Assembly (NCBI GenBank): GCA_036488875.1
Contig: DASXGW010000012.1
Coordinates: 124,001-188,000 of the forward strand
Source of the DNA: Candidatus Baltobacteraceae bacterium
GTDB taxonomy: Bacteria; Vulcanimicrobiota; Vulcanimicrobiia; Vulcanimicrobiales; Vulcanimicrobiaceae
DNA: 64,000 bases
Direction: 5' to 3'
Of this stretch, positions 8,230-16,667 are shown piece after piece (positions within the stretch are counted from its first letter, which is position 1; each line of letters opens with the position of its first letter). The position numbers and the translations under genes were made by a program. The notes under the pieces are model-generated. The model saw only the letters and a list, made by a program, of their open reading frames with translations, was not told the origin of the DNA and ran no database searches.

Positions 8230-9417
8230 GTGCTCAAACGATTGATCGCCATCGCCGTGATCTTTTGCGGCGCCGCACTATCTTGGATGATCCTCGGTCA
8301 AACGCTCGTCGCGCGCACGTCGCAATCCGACAGCACGCAGCGCGAACGCTTGAGCTCGTTGTGGGGATCGACGCAAACGCAAGTGGCGCCGCGTGTCTTT
8401 AGCCGCGTCGCGCTGAAGAAAGATAAGGAACTTCTCGTCTTCATTCCGATACGCAGCAGCCGCATCAACGTGGGTCTCAACGTGGAGCAGCGGCGAAAGG
8501 GGCTGCTCTGGTACAACATGTACGACGTCAGCTTCGCCGGACGTTACGTCGTACGCAACGATTCGACGTCACCGCACCTGGTCGTGGAATTGCCCTTGCC
8601 GTCTACGGGCGGAAGCTACATCGACTTGGCCTTTCGTATCGGCGGCCGTCTCATCGACAATGCCAACGCCCTCAACGCGGATCGCGTCGAGTTCAATCTC
8701 GATCCCGGCCAATCGACGACCATCGATGTAGGGTATCGCTCGCACGGCATGGACTCCTGGACTTACGATTTCAAAGCCGACCAATCCGGCGCCACCAGCG
8801 TCGAGTCCGTCCGCGACTTTGCAATGACGATGACGACCAACTTCGATGCCATCGATTTCCCAACGCAAAGCCTTCCGCCGACGCTCGAGACGCGATCGGG
8901 CGGCGGTTCGCGCCTCCAGTGGAACTATCAGAGCCTGGTGACGAGCGACAGCATCGGTATGGTCATTCCGTATCCGCTGCAGCCGGGACCGCTCGCCGAG
9001 CGCATCACGTTCTGGGCGCCGATCGCCTTGCTCTTCTACTTCTTCGTGATGCTTCTGATCACGACGCTACGCGGCATCGACCTGCATCCCGTCAACTACT
9101 TCTTTCTCGCGGCCGCGTTCTTCGCGTTCCACCTTTTGCTCGCGTACTTGGTCGACCGCATCGCACTAGAGGCCGCGTTCGCGATCTGTTCGATCGTGTC
9201 GATGTTCCTCACCGTCTCGTATCTGCGGCTCGTGGTCGGCCTGCGGTTCGCAGCGGTCGAAAGCGCCTTTGCCCAGTTCGTCTACCTCGTCCTCTTCTCG
9301 TACGCACTGTTCAACGAGGGCTGGAGCGGGCTCACGATCACCATCGGTGCCATCGTTACGCTTTTCGTTGCGATGCAGCTCACCGGCCGGATCCGGTGGA
9401 GCGAGCGCTTTGCTTAG
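8230..9417 (+). CDS. CreD-like inner-membrane protein
   Basis: 395 residues, starting at GTG 8230 behind GGAGGG. There is one N-terminal membrane segment (LIAIAVIFCGAALSWMILGQT), then a long periplasmic beta-rich region (about 30-255), then five to six membrane segments from residue about 260. The end GWSGLTITIGAIVTLFVAMQLTG matches the C-terminal signature of the CreD cell-envelope integrity family. E. coli CreD belongs to the CreBC regulon and affects envelope stability; the biochemical role is unknown. The gene stands alone here, preceded by a 21-bp palindrome that probably controls it. It is somewhat shorter than the E. coli protein. Confidence 0.8.
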   Translation: MLKRLIAIAVIFCGAALSWMILGQTLVARTSQSDSTQRERLSSLWGSTQTQVAPRVFSRVALKKDKELLVFIPIRSSRINVGLNVEQRRKGLLWYNMYDVSFAGRYVVRNDSTSPHLVVELPLPSTGGSYIDLAFRIGGRLIDNANALNADRVEFNLDPGQSTTIDVGYRSHGMDSWTYDFKADQSGATSVESVRDFAMTMTTNFDAIDFPTQSLPPTLETRSGGGSRLQWNYQSLVTSDSIGMVIPYPLQPGPLAERITFWAPIALLFYFFVMLLITTLRGIDLHPVNYFFLAAAFFAFHLLLAYLVDRIALEAAFAICSIVSMFLTVSYLRLVVGLRFAAVESAFAQFVYLVLFSYALFNEGWSGLTITIGAIVTLFVAMQLTGRIRWSERFA

Positions 9418-9549
9418 TGTTGCCCCCGCGCCATGCATCCGGTGTCGCCGATCATCAGGACGATTCTCGCCGTCACGAGCGCCACGGGAACGACCACAAG
9501 GGAACGTTCGCTCGACGTCTTACGTACCTTTGCAAAGGGGCGACACGTT

Positions 9550-10836
9550 ATGAAACCGCGCGCGTTATTTCTCACTGTGGCGTTGACGGCCTGCGGTTCG
9601 GTGTTGCCGCAGCAGCATGGGCCATCCACGTTTGTTCCGGCGGCTATGGCGCCGCGAGGCGCGTCGTGTCGTGGAGACGCGCCGAAGGCCGCGGATCCGA
9701 CGGCGGTTCACGGTCTCATGGTCTGGATCGACAGCACCCGCCTAACCACGGCGAATCCCGACATTCTGGAATATCTGCCGAGCGATCCGAAACTGTGCGG
9801 CGCGAGCATCGACTTCCTCTGGTCGGGAATCGACAAGGGCCCCACCGCGGCGCACCAATATCACTGGTCGCTCGTCGAAAAGACGATCGCGCCGTGGATC
9901 GCCGCCGGGAAACGCGCGAACATGTTGTTTATCGGCGTCAACGAAGCCGGCTCGATCGATACGGCCACGCCGAGTTACGTACTCACGGGACCAAACCCCG
10001 TTCCGACCGTCGCGGCGTGCACGAGTCCGGGGCCGGGAATCAATCCGGGACCGCCGACGCCCATCTACTGGAATCCACGGTATAAAGGCCCGTGGCGCGC
10101 GTTCATCGCGGCGGTCATCAAGAAATACGGGCGCGATTCGCGCATCGGCTATATGCGTTTTGGTTTAGGAGCGGGTGCCGAGGACTTTGCGCAGCATGGT
10201 GCCGACGGCAATTGCTTCCCGGCTTGGCAGCAACACGGACTTTCGGGAGCGCGTTTCTGGGCCACGTTTAGCGCGGACTTGACGCGCTACATCGGCCGAA
10301 CCTCGCGCGCAAACCGCTCGACGGTGCAGCAGATCGTTGCGCTCAATCCTTTTATGGATACAGCGTCGCCGTATCCGGTCGCAAGTGCCGTGGCATCGGC
10401 CGCGGCCGGCGTGGGCGTCGGAATCGGAACCGAGAATCTCGGTTCGGGTAACTACGGTTCTACGCCTGAGCCTTGCACCAATGCGGAGTATTGGTGCGGC
10501 GCCTTCAACGCCGCCGCGGGAACCGTGCCGGAGGAGTTTCAGCCCATCAACTTCACGTTGGACACGAAGATTACCATCGCACCGCTGACGAGCTTGCTGC
10601 CGTACGCCATGCTCAACCACGCGCAGATTTTCGAACTCTATCCGCAAGAGTGGCTGACTGCCGACGATCCGCAGTATCCAACCTATTGCCAGTACCATCG
10701 TGCTTGGCAAAAAACGCTGTCGCAAGCCGCCGACATTCTCGGCAGGTCGGGGAAGACGGCGTCGCCGCCGCCCTCCCCATCGCCGTGTCCGTCGCCGGCT
10801 TTACGTCAGCGGCCGGTTACGATGCCAAAGCCGTAG
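9550..10836 (+). CDS. Lipoprotein with a glycoside-hydrolase-like (TIM-barrel) domain
   Basis: 428 residues from ATG 9550, preceded by AAAGGGG. The signal peptide MKPRALFLTVALTAC ends in a lipobox with Cys15, so it is a lipoprotein. Features such as HGLMVWIDSTRL, the region about 110-200 and KKYGRDSRIGYMRFGLGAGAED resemble the barrel strands of GH42/GH5-like enzymes. No catalytic Glu pair can be assigned with confidence. The C-terminus is a Ser/Pro-rich tail. A related protein lies at 16668-17963; both share the layout lipobox, linker, HGL(M/I), and 'W+AF/TF(I/V)..(V/L).K.Y..DSR(I/V)'. The 3' end overlaps the convergent Cache-domain gene by 31 bp. Confidence 0.65.
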   Translation: MKPRALFLTVALTACGSVLPQQHGPSTFVPAAMAPRGASCRGDAPKAADPTAVHGLMVWIDSTRLTTANPDILEYLPSDPKLCGASIDFLWSGIDKGPTAAHQYHWSLVEKTIAPWIAAGKRANMLFIGVNEAGSIDTATPSYVLTGPNPVPTVAACTSPGPGINPGPPTPIYWNPRYKGPWRAFIAAVIKKYGRDSRIGYMRFGLGAGAEDFAQHGADGNCFPAWQQHGLSGARFWATFSADLTRYIGRTSRANRSTVQQIVALNPFMDTASPYPVASAVASAAAGVGVGIGTENLGSGNYGSTPEPCTNAEYWCGAFNAAAGTVPEEFQPINFTLDTKITIAPLTSLLPYAMLNHAQIFELYPQEWLTADDPQYPTYCQYHRAWQKTLSQAADILGRSGKTASPPPSPSPCPSPALRQRPVTMPKP

Positions 10837-11564
10837 CGCCAGCCGCTCACGTTCGATTTGCGATAGACGATCGTTCGCTCCGCGCCGCGGAACGAATACG
10901 TCATGGTCCCGCTATCGTTCGCGAGCATTTCGTCGCCCACTTTGGCCAGTGCGGGCGACATCTTGCGCGGCTCGACGAAAAGGTTCGACGCGTCGCTGTG
11001 AATGGCGATCTTCCCGCTGCCGTCGATCGCCCAGAAGATGACGTTCGGTCCGATGCCGAGCTCTTGCTTGAGCGCTGCGCTCAGCTCTTCGAGAAAGACT
11101 GATCCCGCCAGCACGCCGATCACCGAACCGCTTGCGTTTCGAACCGGGACGGCGACCATCGTCTGTGCTTTCCCCGTCGAACGGCCCGTTATCAAATCGC
11201 CGATCGAAATCCGTCCGCTCATCGCCGTCTTAAAGTAGTCGCGGTCGGCAACGTTGGCGTTAATCTTTCCGCCGGCGAGCGTCCAATACGTACCGTCGGG
11301 CTGCGCAAAGAGCAAACTGCCCGGGATTCCGAGTGCCGCCGCCTCGCGCAACGGTCGCTGTATTTGGCTCCATTGACCCGTTTGCACGGACGGACTTTCA
11401 GCGATGGCTTCGAGTATCGACGCCATCGATTGCATGCGCCCGTCGGAGAGCGCGATCAGCGACGACAATCCAACGTCGCCGTTGACTTGGAAGGGCGCCG
11501 CGGCCTGGGCGGTTCCCGCACAAAGCAGCAGTACGAAGAGGGTTGCAACGAGTCTCTTATACAT
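10806..11564 (-). CDS. Secreted single Cache-domain protein
   Basis: 252 residues from ATG 11564, with signal peptide MYKRLVATLFVLLLCAGTAQA. A longer frame upstream is Arg/Ser-rich and lacks family character. The mature protein has a PAS-like periplasmic Cache fold: ILEAIAESPSVQ, then GTYWTLAGG, then VADRDYFKTAMSGRISIGDLITGRSTGKAQTMVAVPVRNASGSVIGVLAGSV. These are typical of the ligand-binding part of chemoreceptors and histidine kinases. Here the domain is free, with no membrane anchor or output module after it, so it may be a soluble ligand binder or act with a separate receptor. Confidence 0.8.
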   Translation of the reverse strand: MYKRLVATLFVLLLCAGTAQAAAPFQVNGDVGLSSLIALSDGRMQSMASILEAIAESPSVQTGQWSQIQRPLREAAALGIPGSLLFAQPDGTYWTLAGGKINANVADRDYFKTAMSGRISIGDLITGRSTGKAQTMVAVPVRNASGSVIGVLAGSVFLEELSAALKQELGIGPNVIFWAIDGSGKIAIHSDASNLFVEPRKMSPALAKVGDEMLANDSGTMTYSFRGAERTIVYRKSNVSGWRYGFGIVTGR

Positions 11565-11637
11565 GCGGTGTGCTACAGTACGAGGGTGAAAAAGGCCTTC
11601 ATCGCCGCGACCCAGCCTCGCGTGGTGTATTAGCCGC

Positions 11638-12225
11638 CTACCAAAACGCTTCGCCCACCCAGGAATCCTCGAGTTCCGTGACGCGTTCTCTTGCGAGCTC
11701 GGCAATGCACGAGCCGCCTTCGACCGCACACTCCTTTTTCCGATAGACGAGCCACGCTCTTTGGGAGGCTTCCAACGGCGCGCGCAGCTCAGGCGTAATG
11801 CGCGTTCGATAGAGACCGTAAACCCGGCTGAGCTCGGTGTCGACATCAGTCGATATCGGGGCTTGCGCCGCAACGGCACCGTGATCACGTAAGGACTCGG
11901 TCAACGCTTCCAGTCGCTGCGCCCGCGCCTGCGTCATGCGAAAGCCGCACTCGGTCTGCAGCTGCGGCGCGATCGTTCCCGGCAAGTATTGCCGGTATTC
12001 GAATGCGCACGTCTCGTCGCGAGCGCTCCTCCACGCAGCCGTCGCCGCGGCAAACGGCTTGGGATCGATGTGCAGCTTTTGCAGCTCGGCGGCGACACGC
12101 TGCTGCGCAGCATCCAGCGCCTCGCTTGCGGTATCGGCGCGCTTGCTCCAGCACGTTCGCATATCGTAGGTCGTCCCGGTATTGCATTGCTCTACCGTAG
12201 CGACGAGTACGAAGGCAGGAAACAT
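11638..12225 (-). CDS. Secreted protein with LprI/DUF1311-like repeats
   Basis: 195 residues with a short hydrophobic N-terminus (MFPAFVLVATVEQC), probably a signal. Two segments resemble the LprI N-terminal domain (DUF1311): residues about 20-95, with WRSARDETCAFEY, and about 115-190, with LEASQRAWLVYRKKECAVEGGSC. The Trp..R..EC pattern with paired cysteines is characteristic. Members in mycobacteria and proteobacteria are periplasmic, and some inhibit lysozyme. Function here is not established. The gene lies 73 bp upstream of the Cache-domain gene on the same strand. Confidence 0.72.
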   Translation of the reverse strand: MFPAFVLVATVEQCNTGTTYDMRTCWSKRADTASEALDAAQQRVAAELQKLHIDPKPFAAATAAWRSARDETCAFEYRQYLPGTIAPQLQTECGFRMTQARAQRLEALTESLRDHGAVAAQAPISTDVDTELSRVYGLYRTRITPELRAPLEASQRAWLVYRKKECAVEGGSCIAELARERVTELEDSWVGEAFW

Positions 12226-12375
12226 CGCAGAGTGACTACCCCGTCCCCAGGACCTAACCTTTTCGGCCCGATTCTAAAGTCACGACTCCGATGGGCTAAA
12301 GCCTCCGCCGAAGGTGACCCTCGTTACTTACTCGCCGGTCGTGCGAGCCGCATATTGGGACCAGGAGGTTCTCAC

Positions 12376-13155
12376 ATGCGTTTCCCAACGAAACTTCTCT
12401 GCATTTTCGCTGCGAGTTCGGTCTTCGCAGCGGGCTGCGGTGGCGGCGCTTCGGGCCCGTCGCAGGCGGTCGTTCCCACGCAAATGCGCTTAGCCGTGTC
12501 GCCGGCCACCGTCGTTTCGCCGAAATTTCGCCCGGCAAAATGCGATGCCAGTATCACGGTTCACTTCAACGGAAAGACCATCCCCGCGGGAAGCTACGTC
12601 TGGTTCATCAGCAGCTTCTTCCTCAACGGCGTGAGCAGCGGGACGTTCCAAGTGATCAACTCCAAGGTTCTGCTGGACGGGCAAACCTACACGGGCCCCG
12701 ATGCGGTCGTCAACGTTTCCACGTCCGCAACGCAAGCTACCGTAAATTATTCCGGAGGTTTTTTCGATTCGACTTACCCGTCCACGCTCTCCCCGCGAAA
12801 GTTCATGACAGGCATGATCGTCTACCTACCGAGTGGACTCTCAGCGCATCAAAAGGTCACGTGGTCCGCTCACTTTACGAGTCCCGACGCGGGCATGCGC
12901 ATTCATTGGCAGTGGGCCGCAGCGGCTTACTCGCAACTGGGTACGCCCGACGAGCTGGGGATTAAACCCGTCGACGGTCCCAACGGCAGCGTCTACGCAG
13001 ACTCGGCACAAGCCGGCACGCCGGAAAACTACGAACAGTACTGGATTCCCGGCGCACGCAGCGCGGGCAAGAACGACTACACCGGCGCTTGGAGCGGTAC
13101 GGTCATGGTCACTCCTTGCCTGGTGTGCAATCTGCCCGGAGCAAAGAAGAAGTAA
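12376..13155 (+). CDS. Hypothetical lipoprotein
   Basis: 259 residues starting at ATG 12376 behind an excellent AGGAGG (12363-12368). The signal peptide MRFPTKLLCIFAASSVFAAGC ends in the lipobox AAGC. The remainder is beta-rich and Gly/Ser-rich, with a C-terminal VTPCLVC and an internal Cys (PAKCD), which could form disulfides. I recognise no family. The 150-bp upstream region (12226-12375) holds a small hairpin CTCGC/GCGAG (12331-12347) in the leader, but no known riboswitch that I can identify. The gene is convergent with the amidohydrolase gene, 5 bp away. Confidence 0.72.
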   Translation: MRFPTKLLCIFAASSVFAAGCGGGASGPSQAVVPTQMRLAVSPATVVSPKFRPAKCDASITVHFNGKTIPAGSYVWFISSFFLNGVSSGTFQVINSKVLLDGQTYTGPDAVVNVSTSATQATVNYSGGFFDSTYPSTLSPRKFMTGMIVYLPSGLSAHQKVTWSAHFTSPDAGMRIHWQWAAAAYSQLGTPDELGIKPVDGPNGSVYADSAQAGTPENYEQYWIPGARSAGKNDYTGAWSGTVMVTPCLVCNLPGAKKK

Positions 13156-13160
13156 GCGAC

Positions 13161-14918
13161 CTAGGTGCAGCAGCTCCCGCGCCGGCGGCGCGGACGAAGC
13201 GTCGCACGCGAAACGTGCTCGGGATCTGCAGCGTCGTACACGCGCTTACCGTCAAAGTACGTAGCTAAGACCGTCGTGCCCATGACCTCTTCGGGGGCGA
13301 CGGTCATCCAGTCGCGGTCCATGACGACGAAGTCGGCGTACTTTCCGGTCGTGATGGAACCAATGACGTCCTCTTGGAAGTTGGCGCGCGCCGCCCAAAC
13401 GGTCATCGAGCGCAGGGCTTCGTCGCGCGTCATGCGCTGATCCGGATACCATCCGCCGGGCGGTTCGTTTTGTTCGTTCTGGCGCGCGATTGCAGCGTGG
13501 AAAGTACGCAGCGTGTTTACGGGCTCGACCGGCGAGTCCGTGCCGTTGGCAATAATCGTTCCGGTATCGAGAATCGATCGCCACGCGTACGCACCTTTGA
13601 TCCGCTCGGGTCCAAGGCGGCTCTGCGCCCAGCCCATGTCGCTGATTTGATGCGTCGTCTGCATGGAAGCAATCAGCTCGAGCTGCTTGAGACGCGGAAT
13701 ATCTTGCGCGGTCATGACCTGCGCGTGCTCGATTCTAAAGCGATGGCCCTTGACCGGAACGCGGCGCAAAGCCGCCTCGTATGCGTCGAGCACCATACGG
13801 TTTCCTCGATCGCCGATCGCGTGAACGCTCACCTGAAAACCTGCCCGCAGTGCGCGCTCCGCGACTCGCTCGATATGCGCTTGCGGGGTTCGTATCAATC
13901 CGGTGTTGCCGGGATCGTCCGAATACGGCGCGAGCAGTGCCGCGCCGCGCGACCCGAGCGCGCCGTCGGCAAAAAACTTGATGCCCCGAATCCACAGCCG
14001 TCCGTCGTGCAGCGCCGACCGCGGGCCGGCGGACAGTTCGCGATCGATCAACTCGGCATCGTCTTCGAGCCGCGTGTAGTTGCGCAACGACAACTCGCCC
14101 GAAGCCGCCAGCTCGTGGTAGACGCCCAAATCCGCGGCCGACGTGCGCGCTTCGCCGATCCCGGTGACACCCCAGCGATGACACTCGGCTGCGGCGGCTA
14201 GCGCCGCGCGCCGCAGTTGATCGTGGGTCGGCGGCGGAACGGCGCGGTAGATCAACTGCATCGCGTTATCGACGAACACGCCGGTCGGCTCACCGCCGGA
14301 GTCGCGCACGATGCGACCCCCGAACGGATCCGGTGTCGCCTTCGTGATGCCGGCGAGTTTCATCGCCTTTGCGTTGACGAACACGGCGTGACCGTCGACG
14401 CGATCGAGCGCAACCGGGCGATCGGGAATCGCCGCGCTTAGTACCTGATGCGTCGGGAAAACGCGCTGCGGCCAGCGGTTTTGGTCCCAGCCCTCGCCTA
14501 AGACCCACGCGTCGGGCGACGTTTTGGCGAAGGCAACGGTGCGGCGAATCAACTCCTCGAACGACGGCACGCCGTCCAAGTCGACTTCGTGCAGCGCGAG
14601 TCCGATGTCGGTGAGATGGAGATGCGCGTCGATGAGCCCCGGCAGTACCGTTTTACCGGAGAGATCGAGCACTTGCGTGCCGTCGCCGCGCAAGCGCATG
14701 GCACCGTTCGTATCGCCTACAAAAACGAAACGCCCGCCTCGTACGGCGAGCGCTTGCGCGGTGCTCGACGAATCGTCGGCCGTACGTACCGTTGCACCCG
14801 TAACGATCAGATCCGCCGGAGCGTCGGCCGCGCTCGCGCCACGCGGCATCATCGGCAGCCCGAGCAGCGCGAGAAGCGAGCGGAGAAAGCCCGGTCGACC
14901 GAGCTTCATCGTCACCAT
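13161..14918 (-). CDS. Amidohydrolase of the YtcJ/amidohydrolase_3 type, exported
   Basis: About 585 residues. ATG 14918 or ATG 14909 (MKLGRPGFLRSLLALLGL) can serve as start; both overlap or abut the end of the GGT gene, so translation is likely coupled. An N-terminal export signal is followed by LIVTGATVRTAD and TVLPGLIDAHLHLTDIG, where the HxH metal ligands are found. Further metal-site motifs are FQVSVHAIGDRGNRMVLD (His), RIEHAQVM (His) and ANGTDSPVEPVN (Asp). The C-terminal YADFVVMDRDWMTV strand is typical. Members hydrolyse amide bonds in unknown small substrates; YtcJ-type enzymes often act on N-formyl or N-acyl compounds. The pairing with GGT suggests peptide or amide scavenging. Confidence 0.87.
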   Translation of the reverse strand: MVTMKLGRPGFLRSLLALLGLPMMPRGASAADAPADLIVTGATVRTADDSSSTAQALAVRGGRFVFVGDTNGAMRLRGDGTQVLDLSGKTVLPGLIDAHLHLTDIGLALHEVDLDGVPSFEELIRRTVAFAKTSPDAWVLGEGWDQNRWPQRVFPTHQVLSAAIPDRPVALDRVDGHAVFVNAKAMKLAGITKATPDPFGGRIVRDSGGEPTGVFVDNAMQLIYRAVPPPTHDQLRRAALAAAAECHRWGVTGIGEARTSAADLGVYHELAASGELSLRNYTRLEDDAELIDRELSAGPRSALHDGRLWIRGIKFFADGALGSRGAALLAPYSDDPGNTGLIRTPQAHIERVAERALRAGFQVSVHAIGDRGNRMVLDAYEAALRRVPVKGHRFRIEHAQVMTAQDIPRLKQLELIASMQTTHQISDMGWAQSRLGPERIKGAYAWRSILDTGTIIANGTDSPVEPVNTLRTFHAAIARQNEQNEPPGGWYPDQRMTRDEALRSMTVWAARANFQEDVIGSITTGKYADFVVMDRDWMTVAPEEVMGTTVLATYFDGKRVYDAADPEHVSRATLRPRRRRGSCCT

Positions 14919-16666
14919 CCGACGGCTTCGCCGTCCTTGCCGAAGTCCGACCCCGCACTATACGCGCCGTTGGGGAGCACGACGATCGCCTGATATCCGC
15001 CCATCGGCGCGCGACTGCGCGATACGACGTCGTAGCCCATCTTCTGCAGCGAATCGCCGACGAGCGCGTAGAGCGGAGATTCGAGGTAGAGGCGATTGGA
15101 AACTTGGTCGTGGCGGAAGCGCGCCATGTCGCCGGCTTGCTGCACGTTGGCGCCGAGGTCGATCAGATCGACGAGCACCTGCTCGTGTCCCTGCGCTTGC
15201 ATGTCGCCGCCCATCAAACCGATGGTGGCAAACGGCTTGCCGTCGCGCATGACGAATCCCGCGCACAACGTGTTGAACGGATGCTTGTGCGGCGCAATGA
15301 CGTTGGGACTCTTTGGATCGAGCGTGAAGAGGCCGCCGCGATCGTGCAAAATAAAGCCGTACCCCGGCACCGTGACTCCCGATCCGAATCCGTCGTAGTT
15401 GCTGTTGACCAGCGACACCATGTTGCCCCATCGGTCCGCCGTCGACAGCACGATCGTATCGCCGCGCCCGGTGTCCATTGCCGGCGGCGACGTCGCCGAA
15501 GCGCGCGCGGGATCGATCTTCGCGCAGAGCGACGCCGCGTAATCGGTCGAGAGCAGGCGCGCAAGCGGAACCGATTCGACGCCTGGGTCGGCGTCGTGCG
15601 CGTACAGGTCGGCGTAGGCGAGCTTCTTGGCTTCGATCAGGAGATGCCAATACAGCGGATTCGCCGGTCCAAGCGACGCCAGCGTCTGACCGCCGGCGAC
15701 CTTCGGTACGCACTGCTGTAAAACGTTTAGCGCTTCGATCGTCGCAAAGCCTTGCGACGGCGGCGGCAGCTCCATGACGTCGTATCCGTGATAGGTGGTC
15801 CGCACGGGCTGCGTCCAGATACCGCGATACGCCGCAAGGTCGGCAAGCGTCATCGTTCCGCCGAGCGATCTCGACTTCGCCACGATCGCCCGCGCGATTT
15901 CTCCGCGATAAAACACGTCGCGCCCTCGCGCTCCCAAGAGTTCGAGCGCGTGCGCGAGCCGCGGGTTACGAAAGATTTGCCCTTGCGCGGGCGGCTTTCC
16001 GTCAACGTACCACGTCGCCACGGAATCGGGATCGAGCTGCGTGCAGCATTTGCGCAGCGGAAGCGCTTCGGGAAGCTGCCATTCGTGCGCGATCCGCTCG
16101 GAAACCGGAAAACCGTTTCGCGCGTAATCGACTGCCGGCGCCAAAACGCGCGACAACTTCATCGTTCCGTAACGCCGCTCGAGGTCGTCCCATCCCCATG
16201 CGGCGCCCGGTACGGTGACGTCGAGTATTCCGCCGTCCGGCATGCCCGAGCCCGGTCGCGGCGATTTCGGATCGTACGCGTAACCCAGCTCGTTGAGGTG
16301 CGCGAGCGTTGCACCGGTCGGCGCGGTACCGCTCGCGTTGAGGACGTGAACGCGGTGCTCTTTGGCAACGTACACGATCGTAAAGAGATCGCCGCCCATT
16401 CCGGCATTCATCGGCTCGGTAACGTTAAGCACGGCATCGGCGGCAATCGCCGCATCGATCGCGTTGCCGCCCTGCATGAGCACGTGCAATCCGGCTTGCG
16501 CCGCCAGCGGTTGACTCGTGGTGACGACGCCGTTGCGCGCCATCACCGGCGACCGGCTCTGCGGGAGCCATCCTTCGGCCCGATCCCCGCGCACCGCATC
16601 GTTCGCCGCGCCGGTCAGCACCACGATGGCGAGGGCCGCAGCGGCCGCTGCGCGTACTGTGCTCAT
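14912..16666 (-). CDS. ggt: Gamma-glutamyltransferase (GGT, Ntn hydrolase)
   Basis: 584 residues with a signal peptide (MSTVRAAAAAALAIVVLTGA), full length for the family. VMARNGVVTTSQPLAAQAGLHVLMQGGNAIDAAIAA is the canonical start of the large subunit. Autocleavage should occur before the Thr of GDTIVLSTADRWGN, which aligns with Thr391 of E. coli GGT. MGGDMQAQGHEQVLVDLIDLG belongs to the small subunit. The enzyme transfers or hydrolyses gamma-glutamyl groups, mainly of glutathione, in the periplasm. The start is 1 bp from the GTG of the divergent lipoprotein gene. The downstream YtcJ-type amidohydrolase overlaps by 7 bp. Confidence 0.92.
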   Translation of the reverse strand: MSTVRAAAAAALAIVVLTGAANDAVRGDRAEGWLPQSRSPVMARNGVVTTSQPLAAQAGLHVLMQGGNAIDAAIAADAVLNVTEPMNAGMGGDLFTIVYVAKEHRVHVLNASGTAPTGATLAHLNELGYAYDPKSPRPGSGMPDGGILDVTVPGAAWGWDDLERRYGTMKLSRVLAPAVDYARNGFPVSERIAHEWQLPEALPLRKCCTQLDPDSVATWYVDGKPPAQGQIFRNPRLAHALELLGARGRDVFYRGEIARAIVAKSRSLGGTMTLADLAAYRGIWTQPVRTTYHGYDVMELPPPSQGFATIEALNVLQQCVPKVAGGQTLASLGPANPLYWHLLIEAKKLAYADLYAHDADPGVESVPLARLLSTDYAASLCAKIDPARASATSPPAMDTGRGDTIVLSTADRWGNMVSLVNSNYDGFGSGVTVPGYGFILHDRGGLFTLDPKSPNVIAPHKHPFNTLCAGFVMRDGKPFATIGLMGGDMQAQGHEQVLVDLIDLGANVQQAGDMARFRHDQVSNRLYLESPLYALVGDSLQKMGYDVVSRSRAPMGGYQAIVVLPNGAYSAGSDFGKDGEAVGW

Positions 16667-16667
16667 C

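Noticed and set aside
12226-12375. c-di-GMP-I-like riboswitch before the lipoprotein gene
   Set aside because: A short stretch around GGGCTAAAGCCTCC resembles the second half of that riboswitch, but the first half, the tetraloop and its receptor are missing. Only a small hairpin (12331-12347) remains.
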